A stretch of DNA of 64,000 bases. Origin: Lentzea terrae. GTDB taxonomy: Bacteria > Actinomycetota > Actinomycetes > Mycobacteriales > Pseudonocardiaceae. Shown in pieces: positions 8,056 to 15,378 of this stretch (the stretch's first letter is position 1; each line of letters starts with the position of its first letter). The notes below the pieces were generated by a model that saw nothing but the letters and a program-made list of their open reading frames with translations, did not search any database and was not told where the DNA came from. The position numbers and the translations under genes are program-made. The stretch spans positions 124,001 to 188,000 of the forward strand of contig NZ_QFWW01000023.1 in NCBI RefSeq assembly GCF_003265345.1, given 5' to 3'.

Positions 8056-8640
8056 TCAGCTCGAGCAGGCAGGCCGGTTCAGCTTCAGGGACACGGCCGA
8101 GGTCCACAGCCAGCCGATCGTGGCCACCACGTACAACAGCACCGTGCCGCCGGGGTTGCCCAGGAACGCCATCGGCACCATCAGGAGCACGCCCGTCAGG
8201 CCGCTCACCACTGCCAGCCATCCTCCGAGCCTACGCGCGAAGACGAAGCACGCACCGATCCAGCCGATCATGGCCAGGCCGAACGCCACCGCGTGCAGCG
8301 CGCCGTGCCACGACATCGACGCGGGCGGTCCTTCCGGCGCGCCGAGCGGGAAGCCGAGCGCCGGGTCGGCGACGAACACCCCGCCGAGGATCATCCCCGC
8401 GCCCATCAGGCCGATGAGCCGGGCGCCCCACTTCGAGAACCGCGCCATGCCGGTGGCGGCGACGATGAACAACGCGCCGCTCACGATGAAGTTCGCGATC
8501 TGGATCCAGCCGAGCGAGCCCAGGCTGAGCATGCTGAACGGGTGCCGCGACAGGTCGAAGCCCTCGCGGGTGAAGGCTTGGGCGTACCCGACGACCAGGT
8601 AGAGCGGACCGGCGACGACACCACAGGCGATGCGGGACAT
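8056..8640 (-). CDS. DUF998 family membrane protein
   Basis: A 194-residue integral membrane protein with about six hydrophobic helices and the family features RHPFSMLSLGS, GMILGGVFVADPALGFP and SWHGALHAVAF. DUF998 proteins have no established biochemical role. It starts at ATG 8640 and is read divergently from the SRPBCC/hydrolase pair, with the palindromic operator at 8696-8721 in the shared promoter region. A second frame overlapping its 3' end encodes a zinc-knuckle-like peptide (see findings). Confidence 0.82.
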   Translation of the reverse strand: MSRIACGVVAGPLYLVVGYAQAFTREGFDLSRHPFSMLSLGSLGWIQIANFIVSGALFIVAATGMARFSKWGARLIGLMGAGMILGGVFVADPALGFPLGAPEGPPASMSWHGALHAVAFGLAMIGWIGACFVFARRLGGWLAVVSGLTGVLLMVPMAFLGNPGGTVLLYVVATIGWLWTSAVSLKLNRPACSS

Positions 8641-8695
8641 GGCTTCCTCCTCAGCAACGTTGACGGGGAGAACGGAACCACCGACAATTTTTTTT

Positions 8696-8721
8696 GTCAA
8701 GACCAGAACCACTGTCTTGAC
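8696..8721. promoter_or_regulatory. palindromic operator between the DUF998 and SRPBCC genes
   Basis: GTCAAGAC at 8696-8703 and GTCTTGAC at 8714-8721 form a perfect 8-bp inverted repeat with a 10-bp spacer, directly preceded by eight consecutive T residues (8688-8695), which is very unusual in this GC-rich sequence. The arms sit 56 bp upstream of the SRPBCC start (8640 lies on the other side). They look like a dimeric repressor site; the regulator is not encoded nearby. Confidence 0.6.
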
Positions 8722-8777
8722 GAATGGATTAGTCGGAGCCAGGATGGGAGCATCCACGAACCAGGAGGAGAGAGCTG

Positions 8778-9461
8778 ATGGGCCACGAGTTCGAAGGCGT
8801 CGACGAGATCGAGGTGCCCGCCTCCGTCGAGGAGGTCTGGGACGCCATCGCGACCGGGCCCGGCATCGACTCGTGGTTCATGGGTCGCAACGAGGTGGCG
8901 AACGGCCAGGTCAAGATGGCGTTCGGTGGCTACGAGCCGACGCACGAGATCACCGCGTGGGATCCGCTGCACCGCTTCAAGCAGGACAGCGGCAAGGCGC
9001 CCGACGGCCGGTTCATCGCCTACGAGTTCCTGATCGAAGGGCGTGAGCACAGCAGCACGGTGCTGCGGATGGTCACGAGCGGCTTCCTGCCCGGCGACGA
9101 CTGGGCCGACGAGTTCGAGGCCATGCAGCTCGGCGGCGCGCTGTTCGTCAGCACGCTGCGGGAGTACCTGCACCACTTCGCCGGCCGCACGGCTCGGCCG
9201 CTCACGGTGTTCGGGCCGATGGTCAGCGACTGGGACGAGGCCTGGAAGAAGCTCGACGAGGCGATCGCGGTCAGGCTGCCGGACGCCGTCGAGTACCACC
9301 GCAACGCGCACACCCTCGGCCTGCGCACCGACAAGGCCATGTACCGCTTCATGCGCGGGTTCTTCGGCCCGATGATCGCCGCGCACCACGTCTTCGAGGG
9401 CGACGAGTCCGAGCAGGACTGGCAGAGCTTCCTCGACACCACCCTGGGAGAGCAGCGATGA
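8778..9461 (+). CDS. SRPBCC domain protein
   Basis: A 227-residue START/AHSA1-like protein. The N-terminal half has the EIEVPASVEEVWDAI strand-helix and the GPGIDSWFMGR loop that open the SRPBCC hydrophobic cavity. The C-terminal ~70 residues form a helical extension. Such proteins bind hydrophobic ligands; no catalytic residue can be named. ATG 8778 follows a strong AGGAGGAGAG. The stop overlaps the next gene's start (ATGA), so the two are translated together. Confidence 0.82.
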   Translation: MGHEFEGVDEIEVPASVEEVWDAIATGPGIDSWFMGRNEVANGQVKMAFGGYEPTHEITAWDPLHRFKQDSGKAPDGRFIAYEFLIEGREHSSTVLRMVTSGFLPGDDWADEFEAMQLGGALFVSTLREYLHHFAGRTARPLTVFGPMVSDWDEAWKKLDEAIAVRLPDAVEYHRNAHTLGLRTDKAMYRFMRGFFGPMIAAHHVFEGDESEQDWQSFLDTTLGEQR

Positions 9462-10282
9462 CGCGCTTCACGACCTCCGCGGACGGCACCGAGATCGCGT
9501 ACTCGATCACCGGCTCCGGACCGGCGCTGATCCTCGTGGACGGCGCCATGTGCCACCGGATGTTCGGCCCGTCCACCGAGCTGGCGTCCGTGCTGGACAA
9601 GAACTTCACCGTCTACACCTACGACCGCCGCGGGCGTGGCGAGACCGGCGACGGCGCGACGCCGTGGTCGCTGCAGAACGAGATCGACGACCTCGACGCG
9701 CTGATCAAGGAAGCCGGCGGGAGCGCGTTCGTGTTCGGCACGTCGTCCGGCGCGGTGCTGGCGGTGGAGGCGGCGATGAGGCTGCCGTCCATCACTCGGC
9801 TTGCCATCTACGAGTTCCCGATGGTCGTCGACGACACGTACACGCCGCGGCCTGCCGACATCGTCGAGCAGATGAACGACATGCTCGCGCGCGGCGACCG
9901 TTCCGGCATGCTCTCGAAGTTCATGAAGATGGTCGGTGTGCCCGGTTTCGGCCTCGCGATCATGAAGCTGACCCCGGTCTGGAAGAAGCTGAAGCTGGTC
10001 GCGCACACGCTGCCGTGGGACCTGCGCATCCTCGGCGACGACGGCCGCGGCCGGCCGTTGCCGGCGGACCGCTGGAAGATCAAGGTGCCGACGCTGGTCA
10101 TGAACGGCGGCAAGAGCCCCGAGTACCTCCGCAACACGATGAAGAACGTCGCGGAGGTGCTCGGGGACGTGGAGTACCAGGAGCTGCCCGGTCAGACGCA
10201 CATGCTCAAGTCGTCGGCCGCGGCGCCGGTGCTGGTGGAGTTCTTCTCGCGAGCCCAGCGCACTGCTGGTCCCATCGCGTAG
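9458..10282 (+). CDS. alpha/beta hydrolase
   Basis: A 274-residue alpha/beta-hydrolase-fold enzyme. The oxyanion strand IAYSITGSGPALILVDG and the YDRRGRGETGDG segment precede a nucleophile elbow GTSSGA (Ser within G-x-S-x-G). The likely catalytic His is in PGQTHMLKS near the end. Predicted serine esterase/lipase-type activity, substrate unknown. It is coupled by ATGA to the SRPBCC gene. Its last 91 bp overlap the convergent MFS gene, an unusually long tail-to-tail overlap. Confidence 0.85.
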   Translation: MTRFTTSADGTEIAYSITGSGPALILVDGAMCHRMFGPSTELASVLDKNFTVYTYDRRGRGETGDGATPWSLQNEIDDLDALIKEAGGSAFVFGTSSGAVLAVEAAMRLPSITRLAIYEFPMVVDDTYTPRPADIVEQMNDMLARGDRSGMLSKFMKMVGVPGFGLAIMKLTPVWKKLKLVAHTLPWDLRILGDDGRGRPLPADRWKIKVPTLVMNGGKSPEYLRNTMKNVAEVLGDVEYQELPGQTHMLKSSAAAPVLVEFFSRAQRTAGPIA

Positions 10283-11397
10283 CCGGCGACGACGAACAGC
10301 CCGCCGACCACGAGCCAGCCGATCGTGCCCCAGCCGAGCACGACGGTGGTGAGCAGCGCGGGGCCGACCATCCTGGCCACGGCCGTTCCGGTCGCGAAGA
10401 AGCCCTGGTACTGACCCTGTCGGTCGGCGGGCGCGAGGGAGAAGCTGATCTCCCACGCCCCGGAGGCGAGCATCATCTCGCCGAGCACCTGCAGCGCGGC
10501 GGCCACGATCAGCAAGGCCGCCGCGGGCCAGGCGTCGAAGCTGAACGCCGTCACCGCGAAGACCGCGCAGGACGCGAGCATGATCAGTCCGGCGTGCTTG
10601 ACGAGCGTCGACGCCTCGCTCAAACCGTTGGCGCGTCGAGCGATCCGCACCTGGAACAGCACGACGGCAGCGGTGTTGAGCACCAGCAGCGCGGCGGCGA
10701 GCCAGGTCGGCGCCTCGGTCCGCTGCACGATCCACAGCGGGATGATCAGGCTGAGCAGCGGCATGTAGAGCAGCATCACCGCGTTGATCAACGTGATCAG
10801 CGCGTACGGGCGGTCCTTCAGCACGTCGAACTTGCCCTTGGCGCGGGTCATCACGGTCTCCGGCAGCGTGCTCAGGATCGCCGCGGCGGCGAGGAAGCTG
10901 AGCGCGTCGAGCACGAACACGGCGGTGTAGGCGGCTTCGGTGCCGAGGTGCAGGGCCAGCCCGCCCATCGCCGCGCCGATCGCGATGCCCGCGTTGGCCG
11001 TCGACTGGATCCGCGCTCGCGCTCGCGTGCGCTCCTCGGGCGTCGTGAGGCCGGCGAGCAGCGCCTGCCTGGACGCCTGCAGTCCGCTCTGGAAGCTCGC
11101 GTACAGGCACATGACCAGCACGAACGCCGCGAAGTTCCGGGTGAACAACAAGATCCCGATGCTCACGGCCGTCGCTGCGGCCAGGACGACCGCGGTGGTG
11201 CGCGGGCCGAGCCGGTCGGCGACGTGTCCCAGCGCGACACCCGCGACGGCTCCGACGCCCCACGCGAGGGTCAGCGCGAGGCCCACCCGCGCCGCGCTCA
11301 GGCCGACGATCTGGGTGAAGTACAACGCCGAAACGACGAGGAAGCCGCCGTCACCGATGGAGTTCGTCAGCTGTGCGTACGCGAGTCGCCTGGTCAT
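10192..11397 (-). CDS. MFS transporter
   Basis: A 401-residue membrane protein with twelve predicted hydrophobic segments. It has the ADRLGPRTTAVVLA loop between TM2 and TM3 (the MFS G-x-x-x-D-R-x-G motif variant) and a basic central loop. It is the drug-efflux-like type found in actinobacteria; the substrate is unknown. It is the last gene of the minus-strand series DUF2000, ECF41 sigma factor, FAD oxidoreductase, Pr6Pr, MFS. The last 91 bp overlap the convergent hydrolase. Confidence 0.85.
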   Translation of the reverse strand: MTRRLAYAQLTNSIGDGGFLVVSALYFTQIVGLSAARVGLALTLAWGVGAVAGVALGHVADRLGPRTTAVVLAAATAVSIGILLFTRNFAAFVLVMCLYASFQSGLQASRQALLAGLTTPEERTRARARIQSTANAGIAIGAAMGGLALHLGTEAAYTAVFVLDALSFLAAAAILSTLPETVMTRAKGKFDVLKDRPYALITLINAVMLLYMPLLSLIIPLWIVQRTEAPTWLAAALLVLNTAAVVLFQVRIARRANGLSEASTLVKHAGLIMLASCAVFAVTAFSFDAWPAAALLIVAAALQVLGEMMLASGAWEISFSLAPADRQGQYQGFFATGTAVARMVGPALLTTVVLGWGTIGWLVVGGLFVVAGYAMGPAVRWAREKNSTSTGAAADDLSMCV

Positions 11398-11425
11398 GCC
11401 CTAGACCGTATGGCGACGATTGGCC

Positions 11426-12004
11426 CTAGTTGTGGGACAAGACAGCACTGCTTCTTTGGGCCAATTTCGTGCCCGTCCACGAGACGAAGACCGCGAGCGC
11501 ACCCAGGATCACAGCTACGGAAACGCAGGTCAGCGCCACGTCGCCGTATCCGTGCGCACGCGGGTCGAGGAACGGGTACGGATACCAGCCGACGATCGGC
11601 CCGCGAACCAACGTGTAGATCAGATAGGCGAGCAGGAACGACAGCCAAATCCAGGCGCGGGTGGTCCGTTCCGGGGCCAGCAACCACTCAACGATGACCA
11701 AGATCGGGACGATGACGTGCAGCACCCAGTTCGCGTAAGCCGGTGTCTGCACGTCAACTCCCCTCAGCAAGATCGCGTACACGATGCCCGTCGTGGTCAT
11801 GTAGAGCACGGCCGCGCCCCTGATCTGCGGCGACACCGGCCGGAACACCCCGAGCAACGCCACGCACGCCGCGAAGAGGTTCGACAGCACGGTGAAATAG
11901 CTCAGGTGGTTGGCCAGGCGGAACCGGTCCCCCAGCACCACGACCAGGTACACCTCTGCCGAAAGAACCAGCAGGAACACGGCCATCCGGAGCAGCTTGA
12001 TCAC
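11426..12004 (-). CDS. Pr6Pr family membrane protein
   Basis: A 192-residue protein with about six membrane helices and the Pr6Pr family signature: NHLSYFTVLSN near TM2, and YPYPFLDP with a following GY in the last loop. Members are predicted six-TM proteins of unknown function, sometimes related to FAR-17a/AIG1. The GTG start at 12004 lies 2 bp after the stop of the FAD oxidoreductase gene, so the two are co-translated. Confidence 0.8.
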   Translation of the reverse strand: MIKLLRMAVFLLVLSAEVYLVVVLGDRFRLANHLSYFTVLSNLFAACVALLGVFRPVSPQIRGAAVLYMTTTGIVYAILLRGVDVQTPAYANWVLHVIVPILVIVEWLLAPERTTRAWIWLSFLLAYLIYTLVRGPIVGWYPYPFLDPRAHGYGDVALTCVSVAVILGALAVFVSWTGTKLAQRSSAVLSHN

Positions 12005-12006
12005 GA

Positions 12007-13125
12007 TCAGGATTGAAGCGCGTTTTCGGAAACCGCGCTGGTCTTGGTGATGCGCCGGCGGCGAGTCGGGAGCATCAGGGTCGGGTGCGAGACGCTCCAG
12101 GCCGCGGTCTTGCAGATCAGCTCCTTGAGGCGGACGACCGCTTTTCCGCCGTGAGCGGACGGCTTCGGCCGGTCGTCAGGAGTCACCCACTGCACGACGG
12201 CGTCTTTGCGGCCGAGGCTGATGCACTGGCCGTTGTAGCCGATCTTGTTTTGCGGCAGCCCACCGCCCGTGAGGCGCGCAACGATGGCGTCGGCTGCCAG
12301 GTGAGCCGTCGGCACGCCGGAAGCGCAGGACATCCGCAACGGCGTACCGCTCCCGCCGTGTGCGAACGCGGCATCACCGACGGCGTACACGTCCGGGTGG
12401 GAAACCGACCGCATCGTGTCATCGACGACGATCTGGCCCGCCGCGGTCACCTCCAGCGTGGAGGCGGCAGCGATCGGGTGGACCGCGAACCCGGTGGTCC
12501 ACACCGTCACGTCAGCTGGAACCTCACGACCGTCGACGCCCTCGTGCACGGTGATGCCGAGCCGGTCGAACGCCTTGCGCAGGTGCTGCTGGGCCTTGTC
12601 GCTCAGCCAGTCGCCGAGCTCACCGCGGGTGGCGAGCGAGACGTCGAGATCCGGCCTGGCCTCGGCGATCTCGGTGACCGCTTCGATGCCGGTCAGGCCA
12701 CCACCGACGACGAGCACGGTCGCGCCCGCGCCGAGATCGGCCAGCCGAGCCCGCAGGCGCAGCGCGGACTGCTTCCCTGCGACGTCGTAGGCGTGCTCGG
12801 GAACACCGGTGGCAGCACTGCCGAGGGCGTAGACGAGGGTGTCGTAAGCGATGTCGCCGCCGTCGGTGTCCACGATCTTGCGTTCGGCGTCAACGGCGGT
12901 GACCCGCGCGATGCGCACCTGCACGCCCGTGTTCGCGAAGAGGTCGGTCAGCTTGCGGACCTTCAGGTCCTGGCCGGCCGCCAGCTGGTGCAGGCGCACG
13001 CGCTCGACGAACTCGGGATCGGCGTTGACGAGGGTGATCTCGGCGCCGTGCAGCCGCCTGGCGAGGCGGCCGGCCGCGTTGGCTCCGGCGTATCCGGCTC
13101 CGAGAACGACGATGCGGTGGGTCAT
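12007..13125 (-). CDS. FAD-dependent oxidoreductase (type II NADH dehydrogenase-like), ECF41 partner
   Basis: A 372-residue two-dinucleotide-domain flavoprotein. It has an N-terminal FAD site VVLGAGYAGANAAG, an NAD(P)H site VLVVGGGLTGIEAV in the middle and a second FAD motif HPDVYAVGDAA, as in NDH-2-like enzymes. It lacks an obvious C-terminal membrane anchor beyond a basic tail. It lies 81 bp downstream of the ECF41 sigma gene. ECF41 factors are known to sit next to and control oxidoreductase, carboxymuconolactone-decarboxylase or epimerase genes, so this is the likely regulon gene. Confidence 0.85.
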   Translation of the reverse strand: MTHRIVVLGAGYAGANAAGRLARRLHGAEITLVNADPEFVERVRLHQLAAGQDLKVRKLTDLFANTGVQVRIARVTAVDAERKIVDTDGGDIAYDTLVYALGSAATGVPEHAYDVAGKQSALRLRARLADLGAGATVLVVGGGLTGIEAVTEIAEARPDLDVSLATRGELGDWLSDKAQQHLRKAFDRLGITVHEGVDGREVPADVTVWTTGFAVHPIAAASTLEVTAAGQIVVDDTMRSVSHPDVYAVGDAAFAHGGSGTPLRMSCASGVPTAHLAADAIVARLTGGGLPQNKIGYNGQCISLGRKDAVVQWVTPDDRPKPSAHGGKAVVRLKELICKTAAWSVSHPTLMLPTRRRRITKTSAVSENALQS

Positions 13126-13206
13126 GGTTGCGCTCCTGTCTGGTTGGCGTCGCTCCCTGAACCGGGCAGCGGCGCGAAACCTGACAGCAGCCGACTGTGA
13201 CCTGCG

Positions 13207-14151
13207 TCACCAGCCTTCTGCGAGGGGTTCGCCGTGGTCGATCGCCGCCCACTGGCGCGTGGCGTGGTCGAGCTTGGCGGGGTTGGCCTGGGTGTGGACG
13301 GCCGTGATGCCGTCGGTGGTCACTTCGAGCGAGATGACACCGAAGACCCGGTCGCCGACCACGAGCACCAGCGCGGGAACGCCGTTGACGATCGAGGCGA
13401 AGAACTCGAGCCGGCCGCCGACCAGCTCCTGCTTGGCGGCGTCGGGGGTGAACAGCCGCCGCAGGAACCGCGCCACCTTGAGCGCGCCGGTGATCGGCTT
13501 CGGCACGCTGAAGTACACGCCGCCGGCGTCGCCCGCGGTGATCGTGTCGTCGGCGAGCAACTGCACCAGCGAGTCGGTGTTGCCGCTGAGCGCCGCGGCC
13601 AGGAACTCCTCGACGATCTTGCGCGCACCGGCCGCGTCGACTTCCACGCGGGTCCGGCCGGTGGCGAGGTGTTGCTTGGCGCGCCGGTAGATCTGCTGGC
13701 AGTTCGCCTCGGTCAGGTCGAGGATCTCGGCGATCTCCGCGTGCGGATAGCCGAACGCCTCCCGCAGCACGTAGACGGTCCGTTCGTTGGCCGAGAGCCG
13801 CTCCATCAGGGTGAGCATCGCGATCGAGACCGACTCGCGCTGCTCGGCGGTCTCCGCAGGGCCGAGCATCCGGTCACCGGCGAAGACCGGTTCCGGCAGC
13901 CACTGGCCGACGTAGGTCTCGCGCTTGGCCCGCGCCGACGTGAGCCGGTTGAGGCAGATGTTGGTGAGCACCTTCGTCAGCCACGCCTCTGGCGTCTCGA
14001 CGAACGCGTGATCGGCGTCCTGCCAGCGCAGATACGTGTCCTGCACGGCGTCTTCCGCATCGCTCGCCGACCCCAGGAGGCGGTACGCGATCGCCTCCAG
14101 CCGCGGCCTGGCCTTCTCGAACAGCTCGACCTCACGCACCCCCAGCGACAT
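13207..14151 (-). CDS. sigJ: ECF41-type (SigJ-like) RNA polymerase sigma factor with SnoaL-like C-terminal domain
   Basis: A 314-residue sigma factor. Region 2 is ARPRLEAIAYRLLGSASDAED; the linker carries the WLPEP motif diagnostic of ECF41; region 4 contains YPHAEIAEILDLTEANCQQ. A ~120-residue SnoaL-like domain replaces a separate anti-sigma factor and regulates activity in cis. In that domain the DGGGK-type motif appears as AGDAGGV, and the C-terminal NPxKL motif is intact as NPAKL. ATG 14151 was chosen; an in-frame TTG at 14163 is possible. It is 12 bp downstream of the DUF2000 gene. Long quoted runs here are split: ARPRLEAIAYRLLG then SASDAED. Confidence 0.9.
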   Translation of the reverse strand: MSLGVREVELFEKARPRLEAIAYRLLGSASDAEDAVQDTYLRWQDADHAFVETPEAWLTKVLTNICLNRLTSARAKRETYVGQWLPEPVFAGDRMLGPAETAEQRESVSIAMLTLMERLSANERTVYVLREAFGYPHAEIAEILDLTEANCQQIYRRAKQHLATGRTRVEVDAAGARKIVEEFLAAALSGNTDSLVQLLADDTITAGDAGGVYFSVPKPITGALKVARFLRRLFTPDAAKQELVGGRLEFFASIVNGVPALVLVVGDRVFGVISLEVTTDGITAVHTQANPAKLDHATRQWAAIDHGEPLAEGW

Positions 14152-14163
14152 GGTTCGAGTCAA

Positions 14164-14562
14164 TCACGGATGCATGCGGGCACCCTTGAAGATCTTGTCG
14201 ACTGCGTTCTTCTGGCCGTGCACCGCGATCCCGACCAGGTCGAGGTCCTGCGTGTGCACCTTCCGCACCGCTGCCCGGTTGTCCTCGTCGTTGCCGGTCG
14301 CGAACAGGTCGGCCGTGAAGATCGCCATGGACTGGTTGCGGCTGAGGGCGCGCTCGTGGGCCTTCTTGAGCAGCGCCTGGTCGCCCTGCAGGACCACGAC
14401 GGGCTGGCGGAACATCGGTAGGTAGTTGACGTCGTCGGCGTCCACGTACGGCTCGCCGCGCAGCTCGTCGGGCAGCCCGCTGACGAGGAAGGCGGTGACG
14501 TTCAGCGCCTGCCAGCCGGCCAGGTCGTCCCGCAGCAGCACAGCGATCTTGGTGTCGAACAT
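14164..14562 (-). CDS. DUF2000 family protein
   Basis: A 132-residue protein beginning MFDTKIAVLLRDDL, with WQALNVTAFLVSG, YVDADDVNYLPMFRQPVVVL and a C-terminal DLDLVGIAVHG strand, the conserved blocks of DUF2000. The biochemical role is unknown; homologs resemble a small PTH2-like fold and are often found beside AraC regulators. Here an AraC gene is divergent across 49 bp. The ATG at 14562 is used because upstream translation is not protein-like. Confidence 0.8.
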   Translation of the reverse strand: MFDTKIAVLLRDDLAGWQALNVTAFLVSGLPDELRGEPYVDADDVNYLPMFRQPVVVLQGDQALLKKAHERALSRNQSMAIFTADLFATGNDEDNRAAVRKVHTQDLDLVGIAVHGQKNAVDKIFKGARMHP

Positions 14563-14611
14563 GAATCCACGATCGCTGCGACTCGGGCCTGGCGTCTTGT
14601 ACGTTTTTGAC

Positions 14612-15373
14612 ATGTCCGTCGCGGCCTGGAAGCCGGCGGTGGAAGGCATCAAGGAGGTCTTCCACGCCTCCTTCACCACGCACGTCTACCCAGCCCACAC
14701 GCACGACGCGTGGACGTTGATGCTGCTCGACACGGGTGCCGTGCGCTACGAGCTGGACCGTCACGAGCGCGGCGCTCTCGTGGACGGCGTCACGCTGTTG
14801 CCGCCGCACGTGCCGCACGACGGCCGGTCCGCGTACCCAACCGGGTTCCACAAGCGCGTGCTGTACCTGGACGACTCGGTGCTGCCGGCCGACCTGATCG
14901 GCAAGGCCGTGGACACACCGATGCTCGTCGATCCGCTGTTGCGACAGCGGGTGCACCAACTGCACCTGGCGCTGGAGGACCCGTTCGAGGCGTCCAGCCG
15001 GCTGGCGTTGATCACCGAACGGCTCACGCACCACTTCGCGGGCACGTCGCCGGTCGTGCACGCGGATCCGACGCTGGCCGACCGGTTGCGGCAGCTGCTC
15101 GACGCCTCGTTGCCCGACGGGATCTCGCTGGCCGACGCCGCCGCCGAGCTGCAGACCAGTCCGACGCACCTGGTCAGGGCGTTCAGCAGGCGGTTCGGGC
15201 TGCCCCCGCACCGGTACCTGACCGGGCGCCGGGTCGATCTTGCCCGCGGGCATCTGCTGGAGGGACGACCGGCGGCCGAGGCGGCCGTGCTGGCCGGGTT
15301 CCACGACCAGTCGCACCTGACCCGCCACTTTCGCCGTGTGCTGGGTACGAGTCCCGGCCGGTTCGTACGCTGA
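14612..15373 (+). CDS. AraC-family transcriptional regulator
   Basis: A 253-residue regulator: an N-terminal cupin (HVYPAHTHDAW, LLPPHVPHDG) and a C-terminal double HTH with SLADAAAELQTSPTHLVRAF and, in the second helix-turn-helix, AAVLAGFHDQSHLTRHFRR ending GTSPGRFVR. The cupin probably senses a small ligand. It is divergent from the DUF2000 gene, its probable target, and the SARP gene starts 5 bp after its stop. Confidence 0.9.
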   Translation: MSVAAWKPAVEGIKEVFHASFTTHVYPAHTHDAWTLMLLDTGAVRYELDRHERGALVDGVTLLPPHVPHDGRSAYPTGFHKRVLYLDDSVLPADLIGKAVDTPMLVDPLLRQRVHQLHLALEDPFEASSRLALITERLTHHFAGTSPVVHADPTLADRLRQLLDASLPDGISLADAAAELQTSPTHLVRAFSRRFGLPPHRYLTGRRVDLARGHLLEGRPAAEAAVLAGFHDQSHLTRHFRRVLGTSPGRFVR

Positions 15374-15378
15374 CACCC

